Source: JALZHR01 sp036389695
Lineage (GTDB): Bacteria > Acidobacteriota > Blastocatellia > Pyrinomonadales > Pyrinomonadaceae
Direction: 5' to 3'
Assembly: GCA_036389695.1 (NCBI GenBank)
Contig: DASVWG010000073.1
Location: 1 to 16,708 of the forward strand
Length of the DNA stretch: 16,708 nt
Below are positions 6,429-13,674 of this stretch, in pieces. Made by a program: the position numbers and the translations under genes. Every line of letters begins with the position of its first letter. Position 1 is the stretch's first letter. Under the pieces are notes generated by a model. It saw only the letters and a list, made by a program, of their open reading frames with translations, was not told where the DNA came from and ran no database searches.

Positions 6429-9182
6429 TTAGAAACGAAAGCGATAGGCGACACGGATGCTGCGTCCCGCGCCGTCGATGCCCCAGCTCGGGTTGCGATA
6501 CGGGCGGTCGAAGATGTTTTCAAACGCCCAGAAAATCTGATGACGCTCGCCGAAGCGAAAAGCGCCGCGCAGATTCATAATCGCGTATGAAGGCAATTGG
6601 GTGAAAAGCGGAACAGACGTGTTGACATCTATAACCGTGACGCCGTTAATGGTCGCGCCGATAGGCAACAGGCGGTTTTGCACCTGTGCGAGAGTTTCGC
6701 CGGTCGAGTTCAAAATGTAAGTCGGATTATTGGCTGTCACGCCGCAACCCGTTCCGCTCGTGTTAGTAGTTAAACCGCGAACGCACGCGCCGCGCCGGAA
6801 AAAGTTTGCGATTTGCCCGCGCGTGCGCGCCGCGCCGGTTCTGCGGTCGCCCAAATCGAGGCTCGACAGACGGTCTTGTTTATCGGCGATAGTCGAATAA
6901 AATTCAAGCCAGAACGGTTTGCCTAAAGGCTCGTAGCGAAAGCTGACAAAGCCGGTCGGCGGCGGCGTTCCGCCTTCGATGTTCGGCGGCAAGCCCGTCA
7001 GTTTATCTTTGGCGTGAATGTAAGTGTAGTTTCCGGTAAATTTTAATTCCTTCGTCAGGCGCGCTTCGGTTTCCCATTCAAAGCCGTAAATACGCGCGCC
7101 CGTGTAATTGGCGCGAACCAAAACCGGCGAGCTCGAAAGCGGCACGAAAACGACGCCGTTTGCCAGTTGGTTGTTAATCACCTGGTCGCCCAAAGATTGC
7201 CCGACCGCGCCCGTCGGCAGAATTAAAGCCTGTTTGGTAATGGCGTCCTGGAAATCAATCAGAAAAACGGTCGCCTCGGTTTCAAAGCGTTTATTGCCGT
7301 AGCGCACGCTGAAATCGTAGTTGTTGGTGACTTCCGAGCGTTGTTTCTCGACGGGCAAGCCGGTCGTTACGGCGTTTGCTCCGGCGGTTGTGCCGATTGT
7401 GCCGCCAAGTCTCTGTGCCGCCGTGTGGTCGACTTCAAAACCGTCGCCGGTTAAGCCCAAAGTTCCCAAATCGGTGATGCTCGGCGTGCGAAAACCGCGA
7501 CTGTAATTCGCCGCCACGCGAAATTCTTTGTAAATTCGCAAAACCGCGCCGATGCGTCCCGAAAAATCCTGAACGCTCAGGCTGTCGTCGTTCCACAATC
7601 TAAAACCGGCGACGACGGGGCTGTCAGCGCCGCGAACTTTGTAATTGGCGACGTTGTAACGCAGCGCGCCGCTGATTCTGAGACGGTCGGGAATCGCCTG
7701 CCACGCGTCCTGTATGAACAAGCCGCCCAAAAGATATTTGGCTTCGTCCGGCACGCGCGGTCGCGAAAGCCTCACGACATTGGTGGCTGGCGTCAGCGTA
7801 TAAGCCGGCGCGTTGACACGCTCGTTGTAGATGTCGCCGCCGAATAAAAACGAATTGCGCGCGGGCAGGTCTTTGTCGAGGAAAAAGCTGAAGCCGGTCG
7901 CCGTCGTCCGCTCGTATTGATGCGTGATATTGCCGAACGGGTCGCCCTGACCGCCCTGATTGACGCGCTCCTCGCGCTGGCTGTTGTAGCTGACGGTAAA
8001 CGAAGCGGTGTTAAAGCCGAGAAAATTCGTCTTGACGTAGCGCAGATAGCCTAAATCGAGCATCAAATTTCGCAAATCGGCAATCAGATTGCCGTCGCCG
8101 CCGAGCAACTGGTCGTAACGTTTGCCGCCGTCCTGCTGGCTGCGCTGGTAATTGAAAATAAGCTGGCTGTCTTTGCCGGGCGAATAATTCAAGCGAAACG
8201 CGCCGCCGTATTGCGTGAAAGCCGTGTCCGGCAGGCGCTCGCCGAGAATGTTGGAAGGCAAGCCCAAAAATCTCGTCAAAGCCGAGTGCGTGTCGATGCC
8301 GCGCGCTACGCGCAGATTATTCACGCGCCGCGCCGCCAGATTGACGTAGCCGCCGAGTTTATTCGTGCCGTAGCTGAGCAGGGTCGAGCCGCCGAAAGAG
8401 CGGTCGGCGCTGTTGAAACCGGTGTTGAATTCGCCGTGAAATTCCGGTTCGGTGTCGCCGAGCGTCGGAATTCTGGTCAGCAGGCTGACCGTGCCGCCGA
8501 GCGCGTCCGAGCCGTATTGCGCGCCGTTCGAGCCGCGCAAGACTTCGATTGACTGCAAGCCGGTCGGCTCGTTCAGATTAAAAAACGTGCTGACGCCGCC
8601 GCGCTGCGCCGAGGTCGTATAGCGCACGCCGTCCACATAAACATTGACTTTCGCGCCGACCAGACCGCGGATGAAAAATCCGCCCATCGTCGGGCTGGTG
8701 CGCTGTAAGTTTATTCCGGCTTCTTCCTGCGCCGCCTGCGCGATAATCGGGTTGGCGCGTTCTAAAATTTCCTGGCTGCCGATAAGATTGACGGCTTGCG
8801 GCAGGTCTTGCCGGTCAACTTCCTGATTGATTTCCGCCGTCACGGAAACGGTCGGCGAGCCGATTTTGAGCTGCACGTTAATCGTCCGGCTCTGTTCGCC
8901 GACGGTGATTTTTTGCGATTGGTCGCGGAAGCCGTTGGCGGAAATTTTTAATTCGTAATCGCCGCCGGGCAGATTTTCAAAAGCAAATTCGCCTTTGTCG
9001 TTGGTCACGACGGCGCGCGAAATCGTGCCGCGCAGAATCACCTGCGCGCCGACGATGACGGCATCGTTCGGGTCGGTCACCGTGCCGGAAACGCGGCTGG
9101 TCGTCTGCGCCTGAGCTGTGGAGAAAAGGCTGAACACGGTCAGAAAAAGAGTTATTAATAATCTAAAAGCTTTAAATTTCAT
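6429..9182 (-). CDS. TonB-dependent outer membrane receptor with carboxypeptidase-regulatory-like domain
   Basis: 917 residues. A signal peptide (1-25, cleavage after AQA) is followed by a carboxypeptidase-regulatory-like beta-sandwich (about 28-108: VSGTVTDPNDAVIVGAQV, GEFAFENLPGGDYELKI). A plug domain spans about 125-240 with FFIRGLVGAKVNVYVDGVR and IEVLRGSNGAQYGSDALGG. A C-terminal beta-barrel ends in RVAYRFRF with the terminal Phe recognised by the outer-membrane assembly machinery. Such receptors import siderophores, cobalamin, glycans or other ligands using TonB-ExbBD energy. The ligand is not evident and no substrate-handling genes are adjacent. AGGA (9192-9189) lies 6 bases before the ATG, and a TATAAT-like element is at 9198-9203. 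It interrupts the rsfS-rlmH part of a conserved housekeeping cluster. Confidence 0.93.
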   Translation of the reverse strand: MKFKAFRLLITLFLTVFSLFSTAQAQTTSRVSGTVTDPNDAVIVGAQVILRGTISRAVVTNDKGEFAFENLPGGDYELKISANGFRDQSQKITVGEQSRTINVQLKIGSPTVSVTAEINQEVDRQDLPQAVNLIGSQEILERANPIIAQAAQEEAGINLQRTSPTMGGFFIRGLVGAKVNVYVDGVRYTTSAQRGGVSTFFNLNEPTGLQSIEVLRGSNGAQYGSDALGGTVSLLTRIPTLGDTEPEFHGEFNTGFNSADRSFGGSTLLSYGTNKLGGYVNLAARRVNNLRVARGIDTHSALTRFLGLPSNILGERLPDTAFTQYGGAFRLNYSPGKDSQLIFNYQRSQQDGGKRYDQLLGGDGNLIADLRNLMLDLGYLRYVKTNFLGFNTASFTVSYNSQREERVNQGGQGDPFGNITHQYERTTATGFSFFLDKDLPARNSFLFGGDIYNERVNAPAYTLTPATNVVRLSRPRVPDEAKYLLGGLFIQDAWQAIPDRLRISGALRYNVANYKVRGADSPVVAGFRLWNDDSLSVQDFSGRIGAVLRIYKEFRVAANYSRGFRTPSITDLGTLGLTGDGFEVDHTAAQRLGGTIGTTAGANAVTTGLPVEKQRSEVTNNYDFSVRYGNKRFETEATVFLIDFQDAITKQALILPTGAVGQSLGDQVINNQLANGVVFVPLSSSPVLVRANYTGARIYGFEWETEARLTKELKFTGNYTYIHAKDKLTGLPPNIEGGTPPPTGFVSFRYEPLGKPFWLEFYSTIADKQDRLSSLDLGDRRTGAARTRGQIANFFRRGACVRGLTTNTSGTGCGVTANNPTYILNSTGETLAQVQNRLLPIGATINGVTVIDVNTSVPLFTQLPSYAIMNLRGAFRFGERHQIFWAFENIFDRPYRNPSWGIDGAGRSIRVAYRFRF

Positions 9183-9208
9183 ATTTCGTCCTATTAAATT
9201 ATATTACA

Positions 9209-9841
9209 TTAAAAATATACGGATGTTCGACGATTTGAAAAATTGTGGTTTCGGGCGACTTCCAGAATTTTCGCGGCGATTTTTCCGCCGCCTTTGCCGG
9301 ACGGCTCGATTTCGTTGGCGTAGTCGTCCGGTTCATTACAAATCAGACGCAAATCCAGAAACGGAACGCCTGCCGAGATTGCCTGTCGAATAATCGCGTC
9401 GTTGAAAACCGTCAAAGCGGTCGTCGCTATTTTTTGAATCAAAGAATCGGGAAAGTTAGGATAATAAACGGTCGAAACGACGGTCGGTAAATCTCGACTC
9501 AAAATATTCGCAAGCATTCGGCGGTATTGAGATTCAAAATCGCCCGCGCGGTTTGCCAGAACATTTAAAACTTCCGCCGCCGAATCGGCTCGCAGCTGCA
9601 AAACATCGGCGTTCATCAGCGCATTGTTTCCGCCGACGCTGACAATCAGATGCGTCGCTCCGGCTGGAATTTTCGCGAGCTGCGCGCCGACATTTTCGAC
9701 CACGCTTCCGTCGACGGCGTTGAGCGTCGCCTGCCAATCCACCGGCAGCATTTGCCGCAGATGAGAAATCACGTCAGGCTCGGTGCCGACGTAAGATTTG
9801 TTATCGAATATCGAATCTCCGAGTAAAACAATGTGAGACAT
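9209..9841 (-). CDS. SGNH/GDSL hydrolase-like protein with altered catalytic dyad
   Basis: 210 residues, no signal peptide. Block I has GDSIFDN with the nucleophile Ser10. Block II glycine is probably Gly45 (VDGSVVENV). Block III reads SVGGNNAL (Asn72). Block V should contain DxxH before HPS; here the aligned stretch is DYANEIEPSGKGGGKIA (173-189), so the expected Asp and His appear as Asn176 and Glu179. The fold call is safe, but hydrolytic activity is uncertain or may use other residues. Canonical members are esterases, lipases or acyl hydrolases. The gene starts 5 bases after the rsfS stop and ends 26 bases before the TonB receptor start, which fits co-transcription with both. Confidence 0.8.
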   Translation of the reverse strand: MSHIVLLGDSIFDNKSYVGTEPDVISHLRQMLPVDWQATLNAVDGSVVENVGAQLAKIPAGATHLIVSVGGNNALMNADVLQLRADSAAEVLNVLANRAGDFESQYRRMLANILSRDLPTVVSTVYYPNFPDSLIQKIATTALTVFNDAIIRQAISAGVPFLDLRLICNEPDDYANEIEPSGKGGGKIAAKILEVARNHNFSNRRTSVYF

Positions 9842-9846
9842 AACGT

Positions 9847-10275
9847 TTATTCATTTGGAGTCTCGACTTTTTTCGCGTCGCGCCAGAGACGTTCCAAATC
9901 GTAGAATTCGCGTGATTTCTGGTCGAAGACGTGCGCGATAAAATCGCCGTAATCGAGCAGAATCCATTCCGCCGTGTTATAGCCTTCGATGCGGATCGGG
10001 CGCGAATCGAGTTGTTTTTTTAGCTGCTCCTGAATTTCGTCGGCAATCGCCTGCACCTGCCGCTGATTCGTGCCGCTCGTAATCACGAAAAACTCGGTAA
10101 AGCTGGCAATTTCGCGCAAATCGAGCACGACCGTGTTGACGGCTTTTTTATCGTTCGCGCAATTGATGGCGAGACGAATGTTTTCGTCCAGTTCCGCGAA
10201 AGGCGTGCGCGATTCGGTAATGGTCAGCGTTGCGGTTTCGTGTTGCAGAGATTTTTCTTTCAGCGTATTTTCCAT
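9847..10275 (-). CDS. rsfS: ribosomal silencing factor RsfS (Iojap family)
   Basis: 142 residues. RsfS binds ribosomal protein L14 on the large subunit and blocks subunit joining when nutrients are short. The Iojap domain covers about 31-137: NTVVLDLREIASFTEFFVI, SGTNQRQVQAIADEI, then IEGYNTAEWILLDYGDFIAHVF and SREFYDLERLWRDA. The first 30 residues (polar, TATLTITESRTP) are an extension beyond the core, and a later start cannot be excluded. No clear Shine-Dalgarno sequence is seen. It lies 9 bases after nadD and 5 bases before the SGNH gene. The nadD-rsfS pairing is widely conserved. Confidence 0.95.
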   Translation of the reverse strand: MENTLKEKSLQHETATLTITESRTPFAELDENIRLAINCANDKKAVNTVVLDLREIASFTEFFVITSGTNQRQVQAIADEIQEQLKKQLDSRPIRIEGYNTAEWILLDYGDFIAHVFDQKSREFYDLERLWRDAKKVETPNE

Positions 10276-10284
10276 TTCTGTAGA

Positions 10285-10962
10285 TTATTTCAAATATAGC
10301 CCGTATTTTCCAATATATTTTATAACTTCCGTCGGCAGAAACTCCTGCCAGCCTTCAGCGCCGTCACGAATTTTCCCGCGAATCTCCGTCGCCGAAACGT
10401 CAATCTGCACGGCATCCGTTATGAAAATTCGTGAATCGTGAATCGTGAATCGTGAATCGCCCAACGGCTGACGGCTGACCGCTGATTGCTGACTGCTGCG
10501 CAAGTCGACGATTCTCTCTCGAATTTCTTCGGTGACGTGCGAAAAACCGATTTCATAATCGGGGCGCGTGACGACGATTTGATTCGTCATGCTCAGAACC
10601 TTTTCCCATTCGCGCCACGTCGTTATATCTTGCCACGAATCGGCGCCCATGACGAAGAAAATCTGCGTATCGGTCAACTCGTTTTTCAAACGCGTTAATG
10701 TTTCGACCGTAAAGGGACGCTCAGGCGCTTCGATTTCCATTCTGGAAACTTTGATTTGCGGCGCGTCGCTGGTAGCCAGCGCGAGCATCGCGAAACGGTG
10801 AAAAGCGGAAGTCGGCTTTTTATCCTTTTTATGCGGCGCGTGAAAAGCGGGAATGAAAACGAACTCGTCCAAATCAAAAATTTCCGAAAGCTTTCGCGCA
10901 ATCGTCAGATGCCCGTCGTGCACCGGGTCGAAGCTTCCGCCGTAAAATGCAATTCGTTTCAT
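10285..10962 (-). CDS. nadD: nicotinate-nucleotide adenylyltransferase NadD
   Basis: 225 residues. NadD adenylates nicotinate mononucleotide to NaAD in NAD synthesis. Motifs: GGSFDPVHDGHL (8-19, the nucleotidyltransferase HxGH-type signature at 15-18), FIPAFHAPHKK, MGADSW (105-110) and IDVSATEIR (187-195, the (S/T)xxxxR-type ATP site). Between VDLR and the ITDAVQIDV strand there is an unusual insert at about residues 155-178 (for example SQQSAVSRQPL, DSRFTIHDSR). It is encoded entirely by two blocks of 7-bp tandem repeats at 10429-10499. The start overlaps the stop of the upstream small membrane protein gene as ATGA. GAAAG shortly before the ATG is a weak ribosome-binding site. Confidence 0.95.
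   Translation of the reverse strand: MKRIAFYGGSFDPVHDGHLTIARKLSEIFDLDEFVFIPAFHAPHKKDKKPTSAFHRFAMLALATSDAPQIKVSRMEIEAPERPFTVETLTRLKNELTDTQIFFVMGADSWQDITTWREWEKVLSMTNQIVVTRPDYEIGFSHVTEEIRERIVDLRSSQQSAVSRQPLGDSRFTIHDSRIFITDAVQIDVSATEIRGKIRDGAEGWQEFLPTEVIKYIGKYGLYLK
10429..10499. repeat. two heptanucleotide repeat blocks inside nadD
   Basis: TCGTGAA occurs four times in perfect tandem at 10429-10456. NNGCTGA-type heptads (CGGCTGA, CGGCTGA, CCGCTGA, TTGCTGA, CTGCTGC) follow at 10465-10499. Both lie within the nadD reading frame and keep it open. Confidence 0.9.
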
Positions 10963-11282
10963 CTTTCTTCCGGATTTTGAAAAAATTTCTTTTCGTTTTC
11001 ATCCCACTCGAAAAATTTCTTTTCGTTTTTATTCCACAAAGAGTAGCTTATATAAAAGCCGAGGAGCGAGGAAAGAACCACGCGAAACAAAATTTTGTAA
11101 AAGAACCTATCCGATTCGTGCAGATATTTCGGCGCGTCTCTGAAGAAAAACTCAAAACTATAATCAGTCAGAATGGATAAAAATGTTATTACCAGTCCGT
11201 AAAGAAAAAAACCGCTTAAAATAAAGCGAAATTGTCCTTTTTGACGTATCTTATTCCACTTGTCTTTTTGTTGAGTATTCAT
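10959..11282 (-). CDS. small two-helix membrane protein, unknown
   Basis: 107 residues with two hydrophobic segments (about 18-38 and 62-82) and charged ends, so probably an inner-membrane hairpin protein. The C-terminus has a 10-residue duplication (NEKKFFEWDE then NEKKFF), coded by a 30-bp direct repeat at 10981-10999 and 11011-11029. The gene is clearly more AT-rich than its neighbours, which may mean late acquisition. Its stop overlaps the nadD start (ATGA), so it is translated within the obgE-nadD operon. The start region is itself duplicated upstream: ATGAATACTCAACAAA here, and ATGAATGCTGAACAAA just before it. I do not recognise a family. Confidence 0.65.
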   Translation of the reverse strand: MNTQQKDKWNKIRQKGQFRFILSGFFLYGLVITFLSILTDYSFEFFFRDAPKYLHESDRFFYKILFRVVLSSLLGFYISYSLWNKNEKKFFEWDENEKKFFQNPEER

Positions 11283-11304
11283 TTTCCGGCTCTTTGTTCA
11301 GCAT

Positions 11305-11604
11305 TCATTTTTCCAAAAGCTGACGAAAATGGTCGCACACTTCAAGCAAAATTTCTTCGGGACAATCAGGATTTTCGGCGAAAAACCAGTAATCGCCCAA
11401 TTGCGTGTTGATTGCAAAATCATAACCGCGAAATGAAAAATCCATCCAGACTTCCGTGAAATCAGCCGCCGCGCCTTTCATTTCTACTCCGTCCAGCGTG
11501 CCCAGATATTCGTATAAATCGTCGCCGCCGATTACGTGTCCGGGCAAATCCAGAAAATTCCGCGAGCCGCCGGGCGTTATAAAGTTGATAAGTTCAACCT
11601 TCAT
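11305..11604 (-). CDS. hypothetical protein following obgE
   Basis: 99 residues from the ATG at 11604; an in-frame TTG at 11610 would add two residues. The protein is acidic and soluble-looking, without signal peptide or membrane segment. It contains FITPGGSRNFLDLPGHVI, a mid-region with EVWMDFSFRGYDFAIN and DYWFF, and a C-terminal helix CPEEILLEVCDHFRQLLEK. The pattern suggests a small alpha/beta domain. The start lies inside the obgE 3' end (11-base overlap with its stop at 11594), which indicates translational coupling. I do not recognise the family, and no function should be inferred beyond its place in a ribosome-related operon. Confidence 0.75.
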   Translation of the reverse strand: MKVELINFITPGGSRNFLDLPGHVIGGDDLYEYLGTLDGVEMKGAAADFTEVWMDFSFRGYDFAINTQLGDYWFFAENPDCPEEILLEVCDHFRQLLEK

Positions 11605-12637
11605 TCGCAATCTCGATTTTTAAATCGAGTCCGGCAGCGGAAAGTTCTTCCAGTTGTTTTGCCACCGCCGAAACGAGTTCCTTCGTTCCCAGATTCGTCA
11701 CCGAAGAAATTTCCAGAAATTCTTTTTCATCCGCCCGCGCTCTTTCGCGCAGATTTTCCAATCTTTCCGGCTCGTCCAGCGCGTCAATCTTCGTCGCTAC
11801 GACAATCTGCGGGCGCTCAGCCAAATCCTGATTGTAATTCGCCAGCTCGCGATTGATGATTTCGTAGTCTTCGACCGGATTTCTGCCGGAAAGCGAGGAA
11901 ACATCGACCAGATGCAAAATCAATTTCGTGCGCTCGACGTGACGCAGAAATCTATCGCCGAGCCCCGCGCCCTCCGAAGCGCCTTCAATCAAGCCGGGAA
12001 TGTCCGCCACGACGAAAGTTTTGTAATCGCCCAAATCGACGACGCCGAGATTCGGCTCCAGCGTCGTGAAAGGATAATCGGCGATTTTCGGCTTGGCGGC
12101 GGAAATGACCGAAATCAAAGTCGATTTGCCCGCGTTCGGAAAACCGACCAGCCCGACGTCGGCGATTAATTTCAGCTCGAGCTGCAGCTCTTTTTCTTCG
12201 CCCGGTCGCCCGGTGTAATGAAATTTCGGCGCGCGGCGCGTCGGCGTGGCGAAATGCGCGTTTCCCCAACCGCCTTTGCCGCCCTTTGCCGCCAGGAAAC
12301 GCTGTCCGGCTTCGGTGAAATCGAAAATCAAATCGTTTGTTTCGGCATTGAAAACCTGCGTCCCGACCGGAACTTTGATGGTTGCGTCCTCGCCGTCTTT
12401 GCCGTGCCGGTTCGAGCCTTCGCCGTGACGCCCGCGCTCGGCTTTATGTTCGGGATTGTAGCGCAGGTGCAGAAGCGTGTTTAAGCCTTCATCCGCGACG
12501 AGCCAGATGCTGCCGCCGCGTCCGCCGTCGCCGCCCGAAGGTCCGCCGCGCGGCACGAATTTTTCACGCCGGAAAGCCGTCACGCCGTTGCCGCCGTCAC
12601 CCGCCTTGATTTTAATTTTCACGCGGTCGATAAACAT
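11594..12637 (-). CDS. obgE: Obg/CgtA family GTPase
   Basis: 347 residues. Obg GTPases assist late 50S subunit assembly and link it to stress signalling. The glycine-rich OBG domain spans about 1-158 (KAGDGGNGVTAFRREKFVP, GGPSGGDGGRGG). The G domain has GFPNAGKS (165-172, G1), TT (191-192, G2), DIPGLIEGAS (212-221, G3 and switch II), TKID (282-285, G4, where NKxD is more usual) and SSV (311-313, G5). The variable C-terminal domain is absent, as in the shorter members. No strong Shine-Dalgarno sequence precedes the ATG. It is normally next to rplU-rpmA, but here a 1.3 kb non-coding block lies between. The 3' end overlaps the start of the following gene. Confidence 0.97.
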   Translation of the reverse strand: MFIDRVKIKIKAGDGGNGVTAFRREKFVPRGGPSGGDGGRGGSIWLVADEGLNTLLHLRYNPEHKAERGRHGEGSNRHGKDGEDATIKVPVGTQVFNAETNDLIFDFTEAGQRFLAAKGGKGGWGNAHFATPTRRAPKFHYTGRPGEEKELQLELKLIADVGLVGFPNAGKSTLISVISAAKPKIADYPFTTLEPNLGVVDLGDYKTFVVADIPGLIEGASEGAGLGDRFLRHVERTKLILHLVDVSSLSGRNPVEDYEIINRELANYNQDLAERPQIVVATKIDALDEPERLENLRERARADEKEFLEISSVTNLGTKELVSAVAKQLEELSAAGLDLKIEIANEG

Positions 12638-12790
12638 CTGTAATTTTAGATTTTAGAGTTGCGAGCGGCGATTGGCAAACGAGAGATAGAAAATGCAAAA
12701 CGCAAAATGCAAAGTGCAAAATAAAGAAGCCGGAAGTCAGAAGCCGGTAGACAGTAGATAAAAGATAAAATTTCTACAGTCTTCCGTCTG
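12638..12790. repeat. heptad-repeat region upstream of obgE
   Basis: Several 7-bp-period blocks follow each other: ATTTTAG-type units (about 12641-12680), CAAAATG-type units (about 12687-12725) and GAAGCCG/GTAGACA-type units (about 12726-12768). The last block can pair imperfectly with 12772-12797. No gene is seen. It is probably the 5' leader of obgE or spacer between it and the RNA terminator. Confidence 0.7.
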
Positions 12791-12800
12791 CCGGATTCTT

Positions 12801-12844
12801 CAATAAAAAAGGAAAGCGCCGCCTCGATTTCTCAAGACGGCGCT
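12801..12844 (-). terminator. intrinsic terminator with GAAA tetraloop
   Basis: On the - strand a 13-bp stem (12844-12832 with 12827-12815, two G-U pairs) closes a GAAA tetraloop and is followed by TTCCTTTTTTATT. It ends - strand transcription of the structured RNA block and separates it from obgE. Confidence 0.85.
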
Positions 12845-13311
12845 ATCTTGTCCTTATAGAATACACAAGGTATTCAAATAAGGGTGGCGATTTAACATGT
12901 ACACGTATAAATCGCCGATTTTGTATTCCGAAGAGACTCGCGGCGAGTGTATCTCCGGTCAGCACGCGGAATGTTTGCACATCCCGTTTGCGCCCTGAGG
13001 CGCAGTGTGCCGCTAGGTTTTTGTTCTGGTGGCTTTTCCTCCACCGCCGGTTACGTCCCCGGCAACGAGGCTTATACCGAAGCATAAGCGACTTTGCTCC
13101 CCTTTCGGCTGTACCTTTCCAAAAGGCGCTGCTCGTTTTTATCCGAACAGCTCGAAAAGTCTTGCGACCTTTCTAGAGCCAGCCTTTCGGCTTCGATTCA
13201 AGGCGTAAATAGCAACCTCTTTCCGTCTTCAGCTGCCCTCAAACAATGCGTCACCGCCTTTGTTTGCCTATCCTTGTATCGGTCAAACGCCCGTAAGCAG
13301 TTTTGACTGTA
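12801..13311 (-). ncRNA. candidate structured non-coding RNA, about 510 nt, family unknown
   Basis: The block has a consensus promoter (13318-13345), an intrinsic terminator (12801-12844) and no convincing reading frame on either strand. On the - strand many local stems can be drawn. They include 12852-12883 (two stacked helices), 12886-12916 (9 bp), 12928-12958 (with G-U pairs), 12989-13004 (loop UCAG), 13028-13045, 13046-13063, 13070-13089 (8 bp, UUCG loop), 13114-13126, 13128-13151 (8 bp), 13154-13173 (8 bp, GCAA loop), 13181-13192 (GAAA loop) and 13298-13309. Several stems use G-U pairs, as real RNA helices do. I looked for and did not find the RNase P core GGAAAGTCC/ACAGAAA, a tmRNA CCA end with T-loop, or the SRP GGAAG motif. 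Its role is unknown. Confidence 0.7.
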
Positions 13312-13317
13312 GAAGCG

Positions 13318-13345
13318 ATTCTACACGAGTTTTTTTTCGTGTCAA
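13318..13345 (-). promoter_or_regulatory. consensus sigma-70 promoter of the structured RNA
   Basis: On the - strand TTGACA (13345-13340), a 16-base spacer and TAGAAT (13323-13318) form a strong promoter; transcription would start near 13311. The spacer carries an eight-base A-tract flanked by ACACGA and TCGTGT inverted repeats (13323-13328 and 13337-13342), a possible operator overlapping the core promoter. Confidence 0.85.
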
Positions 13346-13398
13346 GAAGAAAATACTTTAAGTTTTACCGTTTATTTACGGGTTAATTTTCAAAGAGC

Positions 13399-13516
13399 TG
13401 TGGGAAATTTCGCCGCTTGCCTGTGGAAAAGATTGTGGAAAACTACGCAAGCCGTTTCAGTTTAAAATTTAAAAAATCAGGCGATTTCGGGGAAATAAAA
13501 TATCGCTTGTGGAAAA
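13399..13516. promoter_or_regulatory. cluster of DnaA-box-like sites in AT-rich DNA
   Basis: TGTGGAAAA occurs at 13422-13430, 13434-13442 and 13508-13516, and TGTGGGAAA at 13399-13407, all in the same orientation. Each TGTGGAAAA differs by one base from the DnaA box TGTGGATAA. The surrounding 13340-13680 is rich in A and T runs. There are no genes here. This could be a DnaA-binding regulatory cluster upstream of the RNA promoter, or part of a replication origin; neither can be proven from sequence. Confidence 0.4.
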
Positions 13517-13574
13517 CTCGAAAATCAAGGTCGAAAAAAAATTTTCGAAGCGGAAAAAACTTCTTGCAAAGGCG

Positions 13575-13613
13575 AATTTTGAAGCTTTTTTTGTTAAAAA
13601 AAGCTTCAAAATT
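13575..13613. repeat. perfect 18-bp palindrome with 3-base loop
   Basis: AATTTTGAAGCTTTTTTT (13575-13592) is followed by GTT and its exact reverse complement (13596-13613). It would form a tight AT-rich hairpin or cruciform. It lies in the AT-rich tract between the DnaA-box-like sites and the REP-like element. A bidirectional terminator is possible. Confidence 0.8.
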
Positions 13614-13674
13614 AAATTTCTCGCCGAAATTTTCCGAAAGCAGCCGAAAAAATTTAGTAATTTTGAAAAGTTGG

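Noticed and set aside
8211..8552. Long + strand frame opposite the TonB receptor
   Set aside because: Antisense shadow of a clear gene, arginine- and alanine-rich, no ribosome-binding site.
10429..10499. CRISPR array or similar
   Set aside because: Units are 7 bp in tandem with no spacers, and they lie within a coding sequence.
12843..13306. Open frames of 60-80 codons over the structured block on both strands
   Set aside because: Arginine- and cysteine-rich, without ribosome-binding sites or recognisable pattern; they cross the RNA helices and look like chance.
12801..13311. Structured block as RNase P RNA, tmRNA or SRP RNA
   Set aside because: No GGAAAGTCC/ACAGAAA core, no CCA end with GGTTCRA T-loop and no GGAAG SRP motif could be found on either strand.
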